Notes: generated by a model not told the origin, from the sequence alone. 64,000 nt of DNA from Gammaproteobacteria bacterium (GCA_014132595.1 BMAG01000024.1:1-64000), one strand, 5' to 3'. Counted from the stretch's first letter, positions 17,800-27,394 are shown. Program-made: numbers and translations.

Positions 17800-18435
17800 C
17801 TATGAAATAAGCTTGTTAGTATAACCTAAATTTGCAATCAAATGCTCAACAAGTTTTGAGCTAATAGACGCGACTGTAGCTGTTTTATCAATCTCAGTGA
17901 GTTGAGTCATCCTAAGGTCAGGAAATCCACAGGGATTAATGGATAAAAAAGGGTGAAGATCCATAGCCACATTGAGCGCAAGTCCATGGAAAGCGCAGCC
18001 GCGTCGAATGCGCAATCCCACAGAACATATTTTTTTATGGTCAATATAAACACCGGGAGCTTCACATTTTGCATTTGCTTTTATTTGATAGTCTGCTAAA
18101 AGCTGAATAACCGATTGTTCAAGTAAAGTGACAATTTGACGTGAATTGAGTTTTTTGCGTTTGAGATCTATCAATGTATAAACAATCAATTGTCCAGGAC
18201 CATGGTAGGTGACTTGACCGCCGCGATCTGTTTGTATGATGGGAATATCCGTTGTTTTAAGAATATGGTCAGGCTTACCACTTTGACCTTGTGTAAAAAT
18301 AGGCGGATGTTCTAAAACCCAAAGCTCATCCGGCGTTCCTTGATCACGCTGGTTCGTAAATTGCTGCATGGCGAGCCATGTAGGAATATAGTCTTGTAAA
18401 CCAAGGTTTCTAACAATAACGGTATCTGATTTCAT
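17800..18435 (-). CDS. lipB: Octanoyltransferase
   Basis: Transfers octanoyl from acyl carrier protein to lipoyl domains, the step before LipA. 211 residues. The signature [16 protein letters not shown] is at residues 71-86, catalytic Lys135 in [12 protein letters not shown] and the acyl-thioester Cys169 in SINPCGF. ATG 18435 overlaps the stop of the DUF493 gene (ATGA), and lipA follows after seven bases, giving the classic ybeD-lipB-lipA order. Confidence 0.98.
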   Translation of the reverse strand: MKSDTVIVRNLGLQDYIPTWLAMQQFTNQRDQGTPDELWVLEHPPIFTQGQSGKPDHILKTTDIPIIQTDRGGQVTYHGPGQLIVYTLIDLKRKKLNSRQIVTLLEQSVIQLLADYQIKANAKCEAPGVYIDHKKICSVGLRIRRGCAFHGLALNVAMDLHPFLSINPCGFPDLRMTQLTEIDKTATVASISSKLVEHLIANLGYTNKLIS

Positions 18436-18734
18436 AATGCCATCAGCACTTCGGGATCTGTTGTTAAATCACGATAAATCGCATCCAGTTGTTCTTGACT
18501 GCTTACATAGACGGTCACACTTAATGCGTGATATTTACCATCTTTGCTGGGGCGATTTTTTATAGCACTTTCAGAAAGAGCGGGTAGGTGTTTTTTGATA
18601 AGTGCAAAAATGTGGTTTTGAAATTTATCGGTCGCTAATCCAAACACTTTGATGACAAATTCACAAGGAAATGTAAGCCCTCCTTTTTTTTCATCTAAAA
18701 CAGAGGGCTTTTTAGGAGGGGATTGATTAACCAT
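18432..18734 (-). CDS. ybeD: DUF493 (YbeD) family protein
   Basis: Small ACT-like regulatory-fold protein of unknown function found beside lipB in many gammaproteobacteria. I chose ATG 18734 (100 residues, MVNQSPPKKPSVLDEKKGG) over the longer frame to 18824, because the longer frame lies inside dacA. The YbeD core FPCEFVIKVFGLATDKF and HALSVTVYVSSQEQLDAIY is clear. It overlaps the end of dacA by eight bases and lipB by four. Confidence 0.9.
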   Translation of the reverse strand: MVNQSPPKKPSVLDEKKGGLTFPCEFVIKVFGLATDKFQNHIFALIKKHLPALSESAIKNRPSKDGKYHALSVTVYVSSQEQLDAIYRDLTTDPEVLMAL

Positions 18735-19956
18735 TATTCGCTTTTTCAGTTGAATGTGTAAATACTTTTTTGTAGTTATAACTGATTGAATCAGCCATAT
18801 TGCGCCATAAACCACCCTTTGCATTATTAGTTAGAGCGATAAGGGGTTCTGATGCTAACACCTGACCATTCAGTACGATATTTAATGTACCATAAGATTG
18901 ACCTTTAACAATCGGTGCTTTGATAGGTTGGTTTAAGTTGATATTCGTCTGAATATTTTTTGCTTGGCCAGCAGGCATGGTCACATAAAAATCTTTAGCG
19001 ACACCAAGGGGAGTTTCTTTGGAAGTACCTTTCCAGGTGCGAGCGCGAGTGAGTTCAGTATTGGCGCTATATAATTTATGGGTTTCGAAGAAACGATAAC
19101 CGTAGGTTAATAAACGGATGGAGTCTTCGGTACGAACTTGATCACTGGGTGCGCCCATCACCACACTGATTAATCGGGTTCCATCTTTGAGAGCGGAGGC
19201 AACGAGGCAATAACCCGCATCGTCCGTGTGACCTGTTTTCAAACCATCCGCATATTGGAAATGCCAGAGTAATCGGTTGCGGTTTGATTGGTGAATATTG
19301 TTATAGGTAAAAGACTTTTCTGAAAATAATTTATAGTCCTCAGGGAAGGTTTGGGTAATCGCTTGAGCGAGGGTTGCAAGATCTCGGGCAGTGGAATAAT
19401 GAAGCGGATTAGGTAAGCCGGTGCTGTCTAAGAAGTGGCTGTTATTCATTCCTAAATTTTTTGCTTGCGCATTCATGATACTGGTGAAAGCTTCTTCGGT
19501 GCCCGCCACGTATTCTGCCATGGCAACAGTTGCATCATTGCCAGAGGCGACAACGATACCTTGCATTAAATCTTTGACAGGCACTTCATCGCCTGCTTTG
19601 ACAAACATACGCGAGCCGTCTGTTTTCCATGCTTTTGTGCTAATGCGTACTTTGTCATCGAGATGGATCGTGCCGCTTTTAAGAGTGCTTGAGATGACAT
19701 ACAGGGACATCAGTTTGGTTAAGCTTGCCGGTGCTAAATGCGTATCGGCATTTTTTTCAGCTAAGACTTTACCGCTATTGGCATCGATTAAAATATAGCT
19801 TTTGGCATCAATGCTAGGGGCGCTTGGGGTGATAATCGCTTGTTGCGGCTGAGTAGGTATGGGAATGACGGTATTGGTTGTGGCTGCAAGTGTCGTTGTA
19901 CTAACAAATAAGGTCATCACTGAACATACTAATTTTGAGATTGCATTGTGCCGCAT
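18727..19956 (-). CDS. dacA: D-alanyl-D-alanine carboxypeptidase (PBP5/6 type)
   Basis: Periplasmic, membrane-tethered penicillin-binding protein that trims the terminal D-Ala of peptidoglycan pentapeptides. 409 residues with a signal peptide (about 1-25, ending TTLAATT). SxxK is Ser78-Leu-Thr-Lys81, SxN is Ser138-Gly-Asn140 and KTG is Lys239-Thr-Gly241. A PBP5 C-terminal beta domain follows, and the very end (WRNMADSISYNYKKVF) resembles the amphipathic membrane anchor. First gene of the dacA-ybeD-lipB-lipA operon. Confidence 0.97.
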   Translation of the reverse strand: MRHNAISKLVCSVMTLFVSTTTLAATTNTVIPIPTQPQQAIITPSAPSIDAKSYILIDANSGKVLAEKNADTHLAPASLTKLMSLYVISSTLKSGTIHLDDKVRISTKAWKTDGSRMFVKAGDEVPVKDLMQGIVVASGNDATVAMAEYVAGTEEAFTSIMNAQAKNLGMNNSHFLDSTGLPNPLHYSTARDLATLAQAITQTFPEDYKLFSEKSFTYNNIHQSNRNRLLWHFQYADGLKTGHTDDAGYCLVASALKDGTRLISVVMGAPSDQVRTEDSIRLLTYGYRFFETHKLYSANTELTRARTWKGTSKETPLGVAKDFYVTMPAGQAKNIQTNINLNQPIKAPIVKGQSYGTLNIVLNGQVLASEPLIALTNNAKGGLWRNMADSISYNYKKVFTHSTEKANNG

Positions 19957-20314
19957 GGTTTTGTCCCTAGGTTAAAGTGTCTTACGGAAGTGCATGAGTT
20001 TACCATAAAAAAAGTAGGGGGAAAGAGATGTTCAAGCTGACAGATGAATATTTTTACGTCGTTAGCTAAAAATTGGATATATATTAATCATTGATAGTCA
20101 AATTAACTGCTTGATAAGCTAATCATGATAGGTATACTTCATCATCTTGCCAGCACCCTATTTCAGGGTTAAAAAGCCTGTTGTTGTTGATATTTCTGTC
20201 AATACTACACGGCGAAAGCTGGTAAAAAAAGTTGCTATCTTATGCTGTCACTTTTAAGGTGCAGATAGGTGAAACAAATTAATTTTTTATATTTTAAGTT
20301 TAAGGAGTTCGACA
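19957..20314. other. Divergent intergenic region between dacA and the comEA-like gene
   Basis: 358 bases without a coding frame I can support. It must hold the promoters of both divergent genes. Near the right end AAGGAG (20302-20307) is the ribosome binding site of the comEA-like gene. A small ACCCT...AGGGT hairpin lies near 20155-20170. I cannot place a -35/-10 pair with confidence because the region is uniformly AT-rich. Confidence 0.5.
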
Positions 20315-20713
20315 ATGTCTTTTTATACTAAGTTAATCGCGGCTGTTGCTGCATTAGGTTTAGCTACCTCTGTATTTGCTGCTGATGAAGCTGCTACACA
20401 ACAAAGCCCAGCTGCTGATACAACCGCTGCAACTGCACCTGCTGCACCTGCTAAAGCGATTACAGAAGCTAAAGCTGATCAAGCAGATGCTAAAGCTGCT
20501 CCTGCCGCTACAACTCAAGTTAATCTCAACACAGCTTCCGCTGAAGATTTAGCTAAAGTTAACGGCTTAAACAAGAAGAAAGCAGAAATGATTGTTAAGT
20601 ACCGCACAGACAACGGTAACTTCACAACAGTTGAAGATTTAAAGAAAATTAAAGGTTTGAACTTAAGCGCTAAGCAAATGAAGAAAGTTAAGAGTCAATT
20701 GACTATTGGCTAA
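20315..20713 (+). CDS. Secreted ComEA-like helix-hairpin-helix protein
   Basis: 132 residues: a Sec signal peptide (MSFYTKLIAAVAALGLATSV, cleavage near FAADE), an Ala/Pro/Lys-rich linker of about 45 residues, and a C-terminal helix-hairpin-helix domain (QVNLNTASAEDLAKVNGLN, then GNFTTVEDLKKIKGLN). ComEA proteins bind DNA in the periplasm and pull it in during natural transformation; small single-domain versions occur in many gammaproteobacteria. A strong Shine-Dalgarno and a strong terminator frame a monocistronic unit. Confidence 0.88.
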   Translation: MSFYTKLIAAVAALGLATSVFAADEAATQQSPAADTTAATAPAAPAKAITEAKADQADAKAAPAATTQVNLNTASAEDLAKVNGLNKKKAEMIVKYRTDNGNFTTVEDLKKIKGLNLSAKQMKKVKSQLTIG

Positions 20714-20734
20714 TTCGTTTGTATGAGCGATTTT

Positions 20735-20761
20735 AAAAGGGTGCTTAGGCACCCTTTTTTT
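20735..20761 (+). terminator. Rho-independent terminator of the comEA-like gene
   Basis: GGGTGC (20739-20744), loop TTAG, GCACCC (20749-20754), then seven T residues; preceded by AAAA, so it may also work on the other strand for the convergent glycosyltransferase. The clearest intrinsic terminator in the window. Confidence 0.93.
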
Positions 20762-20821
20762 ATGATATGAAAAAGACGCAGGCGGCCTTGCAAACGTTCA
20801 CGTTCACGATGAAATAATCTG

Positions 20822-21955
20822 TTATTTAGATAACATTTTGTAAATGTTAAGAGTTTCTCTTGCGCATTTTTCTAATGTAAATTGTTGGACTCTTACTTGG
20901 CCTTTATTGATTAATGCTGAACATAAAGCGGGATTGTTTAAAAGGGTTTTAATGCCATGGCAGATTTCTTCGACATTGTAGGGATCTACAAGATAGGCAG
21001 CATCACCTGCGATTTCAGGCAGAGAGGTTGTGTTTGATGTAAGGACCGGGATATTGGAAGCAAAGCCCTCTAATACAGGATAACCAAAGCCTTCTGAAAG
21101 TGATGGAAAGAGAAGTAGTTTTGCGCTTTGATATAAAACACGTAATTCTTCCAGAGTGACATATTGTAACCAAAGTGCTTTATTTTCACTAACCATTCGC
21201 AGGATGTCCTGGCGTATTTCTGTGGATTGCCATCCGTCCTTTCCAACTAAAACAAGCTTGAATTCTTTTTGTAGGTGTTGAGGTAATAATTCATAAGCTT
21301 TGATGATACGGCTGAAATTTTTTCTAGGTTGTAAGGTACCGACGGAAAGTACATAATTTCCCTGAATATTAAATTTATTTAAAACAATTTGTCTTGTCTT
21401 ATCTGAAACTTTTTCAAGCCATCCATCAGAAATGCCTTGATGCACGATGCTAATTTTATTTTCGTTGACGCCCCAGCATTCCACTACGTCAGGCATCATG
21501 GCTTTTGAAATCGTAATCACATGATCGCTCCAGGCTAAAGAATGCTTGATTAAAGAATTTTTTAATTTTCTGAATCGTCCATTACACCAGTCGGGATGTT
21601 TTAACATGATGGCATCATGAAGGGTGGCTACGACTGGAATGTTGCGAAATCGCGGAATGAGATAATCGGTTGCGTGGAAAAGATCGATGTTTTTTTCTAA
21701 AGAAGCATTGAGTAATGTGCCAAAAGGCGTAAATGCAGCCGCTGTTGCAAAAGAATAGGGGGTGCTAAATTTCGTACTTTTTGGCAACACGGGTTTTTGC
21801 CATGGCTTTTGTAGAGGAGGATAGCTGACTGATAAAACATCATGACCTAATTCATGATACTGTTCTAGCAAGGATTGTACATAGACACCGATGCCGTCAA
21901 TGCGGCCTTGTGTTAGACTGGGTTCAAGTTTAGTACTGCCGATTCCAATTCTCAT
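20822..21955 (-). CDS. Glycosyltransferase family 4 protein
   Basis: Cytoplasmic GT-B glycosyltransferase of 377 residues. The N-terminal acceptor domain starts MRIGIGSTKLEPSL with GIGVYVQSLLEQY; the C-terminal donor domain has VLSVGTLQPRKNFSRIIKAY and the family motif FPSLSEGFGYPVLEGFAS with the E-x7-E glutamates that bind the nucleotide sugar. Retaining mechanism is expected for GT4; GDP-mannose is a reasonable donor because manC lies divergently next door, but this is inference. First gene of the polysaccharide region; the 102-base gap to manC probably carries divergent promoters. Confidence 0.88.
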   Translation of the reverse strand: MRIGIGSTKLEPSLTQGRIDGIGVYVQSLLEQYHELGHDVLSVSYPPLQKPWQKPVLPKSTKFSTPYSFATAAAFTPFGTLLNASLEKNIDLFHATDYLIPRFRNIPVVATLHDAIMLKHPDWCNGRFRKLKNSLIKHSLAWSDHVITISKAMMPDVVECWGVNENKISIVHQGISDGWLEKVSDKTRQIVLNKFNIQGNYVLSVGTLQPRKNFSRIIKAYELLPQHLQKEFKLVLVGKDGWQSTEIRQDILRMVSENKALWLQYVTLEELRVLYQSAKLLLFPSLSEGFGYPVLEGFASNIPVLTSNTTSLPEIAGDAAYLVDPYNVEEICHGIKTLLNNPALCSALINKGQVRVQQFTLEKCARETLNIYKMLSK

Positions 21956-22057
21956 TGTGCTTTGTCAAAGTAGATAAAATTGAATAGAATAGCGCAATTG
22001 TATATGAATGAATGCGGTATAGAAACAACAACGTTATATTCTTAAAGAGGTGGTCAC

Positions 22058-23476
22058 ATGATTGTACCTGTGATTTTAGCAGGTGGTTCCGGAAGTCGTT
22101 TATGGCCGCTTTCTCGAAGTGCGTATCCCAAACAATTGCTGCCATTAGTCAGCGGCCGCACTTTGTTGCAGGAAACGGTGTTACGTATACAATCTATTCC
22201 CCATATTGCAGCGCCTCTTGTTATATGTAATCAAGAACATCGATTTTTAGTGGCAGAACAATTAAAACAAATCGGGGTCATGGATGCGTCTATTATCTTG
22301 GAGCCTGAGGGTAAAAATACAGCACCTGCAGCGGCGATTGCAGCTTTATACTTGAATCAGCAGGGTGTCAATCCAACCCTACTTGTACTGCCTGCAGATC
22401 ATATGATTCAAGATATTTCAGATTTTATGACGGCGGTCGCTTTCGCTGTAAAAAATGCACAAGTAGGTCGGTTAGTCACTTTTGGGATCGTGCCAGAGCG
22501 TGCTGAAACGGGTTATGGGTATATTAAAACGGCAGGGCATGCGAATGATGTGCAAGGATACACTGTTTTGGAGTTTGTAGAAAAACCTGATCAGGCAACC
22601 GCAAAAAAATATTTGGATTCTGGACAGTATTATTGGAATAGCGGGATGTTTATGTTTGAGGCGGCATCGTATTTAGCAGAACTTGCATTATATGCGCCGG
22701 TTATTTTGCAACAATGTGAATTTGCTGTGAATGGAATGATACAAGATCTGGATTTTTTACGTCTGGATAAAGAAGCTTTTGCAAACTGTCCGAGTAATTC
22801 TATCGATTATGCCGTGATGGAAAAAACACAAAATGCGATACTTGTTCCTTTGAATGCTGGCTGGAGTGATATCGGTTCATGGTCGGCTTTGTGTGATGTC
22901 ATGGAGGCTGATCAAGAGGGAAATGTTTTGCAAGGTGATGTGATTACGCATCGAGTCAATAATTGTTATCTACGTGCTGAGAGTCGATTATTAGCAGTGA
23001 TCGGGCTTGATAATCATGTGGTTGTTGAAACACCGGATGTGGTTTTAGTAGCTCATAAAGATCACAGTCAATATGTCAAAGAAATCGTTGCGAATTTAAA
23101 ACAACAACAACGTACTGAAATTGACTTGCATCGAAAAGTGTATCGTCCTTGGGGCTGCTATGAATTGATTGATAAGAGCACTTCTTCCCAAGTGAAGCAT
23201 ATCACCGTGAATCCAGGTGCAAGTTTGTCGTTGCAGATGCATTTACATCGTTCTGAGCATTGGGTGGTTGTGAAAGGGGTCGCTGAAGTGACGCGAGGAG
23301 AGGAAATTTTTACGATTAAAATTAATGAATCGACGTATATTCCGCAAGGTGTCAAGCATCGGTTGACGAATGCCTCCGATGAACCGCTTGAAATCATTGA
23401 GGTGCAATCAGGGCATTATTTAGGTGAGGATGATATTGTACGGTTTGATGATGCTTATGGACGTGTCATCGCATAA
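22058..23476 (+). CDS. manC: Mannose-1-phosphate guanylyltransferase / mannose-6-phosphate isomerase
   Basis: Bifunctional type II enzyme of 472 residues that makes GDP-mannose. The N-terminal nucleotidyltransferase has VILAGGSGSRLWPLSRSAYP and the FVEKPD motif; the C-terminal cupin isomerase domain (about residues 355-470) has RPWGCYELID, LQMHLHRSEHW (metal-binding His) and YIPQGVKHRL. GDP-mannose feeds the dehydratase and reductase genes downstream. The product is standalone, with no phosphomannomutase gene visible in the window. Confidence 0.96.
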   Translation: MIVPVILAGGSGSRLWPLSRSAYPKQLLPLVSGRTLLQETVLRIQSIPHIAAPLVICNQEHRFLVAEQLKQIGVMDASIILEPEGKNTAPAAAIAALYLNQQGVNPTLLVLPADHMIQDISDFMTAVAFAVKNAQVGRLVTFGIVPERAETGYGYIKTAGHANDVQGYTVLEFVEKPDQATAKKYLDSGQYYWNSGMFMFEAASYLAELALYAPVILQQCEFAVNGMIQDLDFLRLDKEAFANCPSNSIDYAVMEKTQNAILVPLNAGWSDIGSWSALCDVMEADQEGNVLQGDVITHRVNNCYLRAESRLLAVIGLDNHVVVETPDVVLVAHKDHSQYVKEIVANLKQQQRTEIDLHRKVYRPWGCYELIDKSTSSQVKHITVNPGASLSLQMHLHRSEHWVVVKGVAEVTRGEEIFTIKINESTYIPQGVKHRLTNASDEPLEIIEVQSGHYLGEDDIVRFDDAYGRVIA

Positions 23477-23537
23477 CATTTCATTTCTTTGTAAGAAGCG
23501 GCTTTTCGGGTGACTGTTCCGGCGCTGCTTATCACTT

Positions 23538-23734
23538 AACACAAATTTTGCTTAGCATATCCCCTCTCCCGCCCATAAGAGATGATTTAAAAGATGTTTT
23601 AGAGTGCGGGAGAGGGTTAGGGTGAGGGTAGGTTGCAGGTTTTCCCTCACCCTAACCCTCTCCCGCAATCAGGATGTATCTTCTTGTATTATTTCGTTGG
23701 CGGGAGAAGGGATATGCTAGGCGAAATTTGTGTT
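23538..23734. mobile_element. MITE-like element, family B, with 36-nt terminal inverted repeats
   Basis: The outer arms at 23538-23573 and 23699-23734 are inverted repeats of 36 nt with about three mismatches. Inside, a perfect 23-nt inverted repeat at 23606-23628 and 23644-23666 encloses a 15-base loop. The CTCTCCCGC core is shared with 11180-11250. There is no transposase frame. The right arm lies inside the 3' end of the convergent glycosyltransferase gene and supplies its last dozen or so codons. I infer a non-autonomous element; target-site duplication was not evident. Confidence 0.82.
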
Positions 23735-24933
23735 GATTCATCCGTGCTGCGGGAATGCGTTTGTAATTGGTAGTATTTTTCTAGAATTTGTTCTAATCCT
23801 TCGGCATTCTTTGAGAAAGTATTCCATTTTTGATAGGCATTTTCTCCTAATGTTTTAGCGTTGTGCGCTGATAGTTTAAGCATCTGAGAAGCAAGTTCCC
23901 CTTTTTGCAGAGGATCAAATGATAAGCCTGTTTTTTCATGGTCCACTAACCATTGTGCTGGTCCGCGATTTGAAGCGAGTACAGCTCGTTTGTGTGCCAT
24001 GGCTTCTGTGATTACTAAACCAAAGGATTCTAATCCAATACTGGAAAAAATAACGGCGCTGCATTGCTCATAGAGTTTTTCAGGGTGAGGACACCAATCA
24101 ATAAGTTCTACGTTATTTTCCAAATGCCATTGTTTGATTTTTTCTTTCAAATCATTTTTTTGAGAACCCTTCCCTGCAATAGTCAATTTCAGGCGATTAT
24201 TTTTTTGAACGGCCAGATGAAATTCTTCGAGTAAAACATGTATCCCTTTTTGTTTTTCTAATTGCCCAAGAAAAAGAAAATGATTTTCTTGCGGTTCTTC
24301 ATGAGTGCTAGAAGGATATTTTGAATGAAACGGAAAAATAAAAGAGGCATTTTGGAAATGATTTTTTGTTAAATAATCCGTTAGAAACGGAGAGGGTGTA
24401 ATAAATTGCGTGACTGATTTTTTTAATAATTTTCGCATACGTAGAAATGAAAAGACCAACGCAAGATAGGACAAGACATTGTAATCTCTTCGATGCTGCC
24501 AGAAGCATCGCCAAGAAAAACCTGTTTGGCAAGGTTGCAAGTTTTGATGCACATTCCATTGAGTTGGGCAGATCACGCTGAAATCATGGACAGTCTGAAT
24601 GGCAGGATAACCTCGAATAGCTTTGAGCAGCGCAGGCGTATATTTCTTGATGTTATGTAAATGAATAATGTCAGGGTTGATCCGTTTAATGCAGCGGTGA
24701 AGCTCGAGATATTTCAGGGGGTGGACAAACATTCGCCAAAATTGCCTCAAGCACTTGGAGCGGGTTTCTTTGAGTATGATAAAGTCATTGCCCTCTATAG
24801 CTTTGGGGCCAAATCCAAGGCTCCATACCGTGATATCTGGCTGATTCTTCAACAATTCTTTCAACGTAAAAAACTGTTTTTCAGCGCCACCACCGTGAGG
24901 TGAATGTTGATCTGTTATCAGTAAAATCTTCAT
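23689..24933 (-). CDS. Glycosyltransferase family 4 protein
   Basis: 414-residue GT-B enzyme: N-terminal MKILLITDQHSPHGGGAEKQ with the usual GGAE loop, and donor-domain landmarks NHFLFLGQLEKQKGIHVLL, KLTIAGKGS and SSIGLESFGLVITEAMAHK (E-x7-E). Acceptor and donor are unknown. The gene is divergent from the dehydratase gene at 25018. Its last residues (about STQISPSISLLPP) are read from the terminal repeat of the MITE-like element, so the native C terminus has probably been replaced; the catalytic domains are untouched. Confidence 0.86.
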   Translation of the reverse strand: MKILLITDQHSPHGGGAEKQFFTLKELLKNQPDITVWSLGFGPKAIEGNDFIILKETRSKCLRQFWRMFVHPLKYLELHRCIKRINPDIIHLHNIKKYTPALLKAIRGYPAIQTVHDFSVICPTQWNVHQNLQPCQTGFSWRCFWQHRRDYNVLSYLALVFSFLRMRKLLKKSVTQFITPSPFLTDYLTKNHFQNASFIFPFHSKYPSSTHEEPQENHFLFLGQLEKQKGIHVLLEEFHLAVQKNNRLKLTIAGKGSQKNDLKEKIKQWHLENNVELIDWCPHPEKLYEQCSAVIFSSIGLESFGLVITEAMAHKRAVLASNRGPAQWLVDHEKTGLSFDPLQKGELASQMLKLSAHNAKTLGENAYQKWNTFSKNAEGLEQILEKYYQLQTHSRSTDESTQISPSISLLPPTK

Positions 24934-25017
24934 AACTCGTTGACTTCATCGTGAATTTCGTTAGAGTAGGACACCTAGAAATATATCTCTTAAGCGAGCA
25001 TGAGGCAACTATATCAC

Positions 25018-26034
25018 ATGACAAAGAAACGGGCATTTATTACGGGTATTACCGGGATGGTAGGTTCGCATTTAGCGGATTTTATATTGGAGAATACGGA
25101 TTGGGATATTACGGGACTTTGCCGGTGGCGCAGTCCTTTGGACAATCTTGCTCATTTGATACCCGCTATTAATAAAAAACAAAGAATTAATTTAGTGTAT
25201 GGTGATCTACGTGATTCGGATTCCATTGATCATGCCGTTAAACTAGCAAAACCCGATTATGTCTTTCATTTGGCGGCGCAAAGCTATCCACAAACCAGTT
25301 TTACAGCACCTTTGGATACCTATGAAACCAATATTCAGGGTACCTCTCGCGTGTTGGAAGCCTTACGTAAACATAAAAAAGACGCCGTGATCCATATTTG
25401 TGCCTCTTCTGAAGTGTTTGGTCGTGTACCTAAAGAAAAATTACCCATTAATGAAGAATGTACTTTTCATCCGGCGTCTCCCTATGCCATTTCAAAAGTA
25501 GGCACGGATTTAGTGGGACGTTATTATGCGGAAGCTTATCAAATGACTGTGATGACAACCCGCATGTTTACTCATACAGGACCCAGACGCGGTGATGTTT
25601 TTGCGGAATCCACTTTTGCAAAACAAATTGCAATGATTGAAAAGGGTTTGATTTCACCGATTGTTAAAGTCGGTAATCTTAATTCATTACGTACATTTGC
25701 AGATGTTCGTGATGCGGTGCGTGCTTACTATTTATTAGTGACCCATAATCCTGTTCCAGGGGAATATTATAATATTGGTGGAACGTTCTCCTGTACGATT
25801 GAGGAAATGCTGAATCATCTGATTTCGCTTTCCACCGCTAAAGATAAAATTAAGATTGAAACCGATAGCGAACGATTACGTCCTATCGATGCCGATTTAC
25901 AAGTGCCTGATACACGAAAATTTGAAAAACATACGGGTTGGAAGCCTGTGATTACCTTTGAACAAACGATGCAGGATTTATTAGACTACTGGCGTGAACG
26001 TGTCAATCAATCCGCTGATTTTCTGGTACGTTAA
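25018..26034 (+). CDS. GDP-mannose (or GDP-manno-heptose) 4,6-dehydratase family protein
   Basis: Extended SDR of 338 residues that should convert a GDP-hexose or heptose to its 4-keto-6-deoxy form. It shows GITGMVGSHLADFI (NAD-binding GxxGxxG), the active-site ICASSEVFG and YAISK (Tyr-x3-Lys), plus the RMFTHTGPRRGD substrate loop of the GMD/RmlB group. Because it is directly followed by gmhA and hddC it may be a GDP-heptose dehydratase (DmhA/WcbK type) rather than a true GMD; sequence alone does not separate them. ATG 25018 has GAGG 12 bases upstream; the in-frame ATG 25000 is an alternative. Confidence 0.85.
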   Translation: MTKKRAFITGITGMVGSHLADFILENTDWDITGLCRWRSPLDNLAHLIPAINKKQRINLVYGDLRDSDSIDHAVKLAKPDYVFHLAAQSYPQTSFTAPLDTYETNIQGTSRVLEALRKHKKDAVIHICASSEVFGRVPKEKLPINEECTFHPASPYAISKVGTDLVGRYYAEAYQMTVMTTRMFTHTGPRRGDVFAESTFAKQIAMIEKGLISPIVKVGNLNSLRTFADVRDAVRAYYLLVTHNPVPGEYYNIGGTFSCTIEEMLNHLISLSTAKDKIKIETDSERLRPIDADLQVPDTRKFEKHTGWKPVITFEQTMQDLLDYWRERVNQSADFLVR

Positions 26035-26044
26035 GGAGAAATTT

Positions 26045-26662
26045 ATGCAGCACTATATTAAGAGCGAAATTCAAAAAACCCAAACGATGATGCAGCAAAT
26101 AGTGAGTGATCAGGATTTGTTGAATAAGATTGAAGAAATTGCTCAAACCTGTGCTGCGGCTTTACGTCTCGGGCATAAAATTTTATTGGCAGGTAATGGG
26201 GGCAGTGCTGCGGATTCACAGCATTTGGCTGCAGAATTAGTCAGCCGTTTAAGCTATAACCGACCTGCGTTAGCAGCAATTGCATTGACGACCGATACTT
26301 CAGCACTGACTGCCATTGGTAATGATTATGCGTTTGAAAATTTGTTTTCTCGTCAAATAGAAGCGTTGGGGCAAAAGGGAGATGTTTTTATAGGCATATC
26401 GACTTCAGGAAAATCACCTAATATTTTAAAAGGTCTGGATGCTGCACGTAAGCGCGGGCTTATTACGATTGGTTTAACAGGAAAAATGGCGCCGATGATG
26501 GCAGAGCGTTGTGATCGGGTCATTAACATTCCTTCTTCAGAAACGCCAAAGATTCAAGAAGGGCATATTCTCTTGGGCCATATTATTTGTGCGTTGATCG
26601 AAGAAAGTATTTATGGTGCGGAATATAACCCACTGCGTCAAGTCGAAGCGATAGAGGCTTAA
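26045..26662 (+). CDS. gmhA: Phosphoheptose isomerase (SIS domain)
   Basis: Converts sedoheptulose 7-phosphate to D-glycero-D-manno-heptose 7-phosphate. 205 residues from ATG 26045, which has AAGGAG eight bases upstream; the longer frame from 25994 overlaps the previous gene without a good site. The SIS fold motifs are ILLAGNGGSAADSQHLAAEL, FIGISTSGKSPNI and TIGLTGKMAP; the C-terminal EGHILLGHIICALIE contains the catalytic Glu/His region of GmhA. Adjacent to hddC with no gap, supporting a GDP-heptose pathway. Confidence 0.93.
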   Translation: MQHYIKSEIQKTQTMMQQIVSDQDLLNKIEEIAQTCAAALRLGHKILLAGNGGSAADSQHLAAELVSRLSYNRPALAAIALTTDTSALTAIGNDYAFENLFSRQIEALGQKGDVFIGISTSGKSPNILKGLDAARKRGLITIGLTGKMAPMMAERCDRVINIPSSETPKIQEGHILLGHIICALIEESIYGAEYNPLRQVEAIEA

Positions 26663-27373
26663 ATGCAAGCGATTATTTTAGCGGGCGGTTTTGGTACACG
26701 CTTGCAATCGGTTGTAAAAAACTGCCCAAAACCGATGGCGCCTGTGCATGGCAAACCATTTTTAGCGTATTTAATCGAGTATTTAAAGTCTCAGGGCATC
26801 ACGCAAATCGTTTTATCGGTACATTATTTGCGAGAACAAATTGAAGATTATTTTAAAGATTCGTACCAGGGTATTGATATCCATTATGCCATTGAAGACC
26901 AGCCTTTAGGGACGGGTGGTGCGATAGCTCTTGCATTAAATCAAGTGGATTCTACTCAACCTGTTTTTGTTTTAAATGGCGATACTTTTTTAAGGCTGGA
27001 TTATCGGACGATGTATGCACAGCATCAAAAAAATAAACCGATTATCACCATGGCATTAAGAAAAATTGCAAATTGTTATCGTTATGGTGTGGTGTTAACG
27101 AAAGGCGATGAGATCGTCGCTTTTGATGAGAAGGGATGCGATTCTGCTGGTTTAATTAATGCAGGCGTTTATTTAATCGATCCTTTGCTTTTTAAGAAAT
27201 TTCCAGTTGAAGTGCAATCATTCTCATTTGAAAAAGATTTTTTATTTACGAAAGTGAAGCAGCTACAAGCACAATCATTTGTAGTGGATGATTATTTTAT
27301 TGATATCGGCGTGCCGGAAGATTATGCGCAGATGTCACAGGATTTTCATTCTTTTGTTTGTCACCCTGCCTAA
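26663..27373 (+). CDS. hddC: D-glycero-D-manno-heptose 1-phosphate guanylyltransferase (HddC-like)
   Basis: 236-residue nucleotidyltransferase: signature ILAGGFGTRLQSVVKNCPKP with the Lys/Pro of the active site, and FVLNGDTFLRLD with the metal-binding Asp. HddC enzymes activate heptose 1-phosphate as GDP-heptose. It starts immediately after the gmhA stop. A second copy-like gene lies at 35471; the two may act on different sugars. Context makes the heptose role more likely than a hexose one. Confidence 0.85.
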   Translation: MQAIILAGGFGTRLQSVVKNCPKPMAPVHGKPFLAYLIEYLKSQGITQIVLSVHYLREQIEDYFKDSYQGIDIHYAIEDQPLGTGGAIALALNQVDSTQPVFVLNGDTFLRLDYRTMYAQHQKNKPIITMALRKIANCYRYGVVLTKGDEIVAFDEKGCDSAGLINAGVYLIDPLLFKKFPVEVQSFSFEKDFLFTKVKQLQAQSFVVDDYFIDIGVPEDYAQMSQDFHSFVCHPA

Positions 27374-27394
27374 TAACGCCCTTCCTGAATCACC

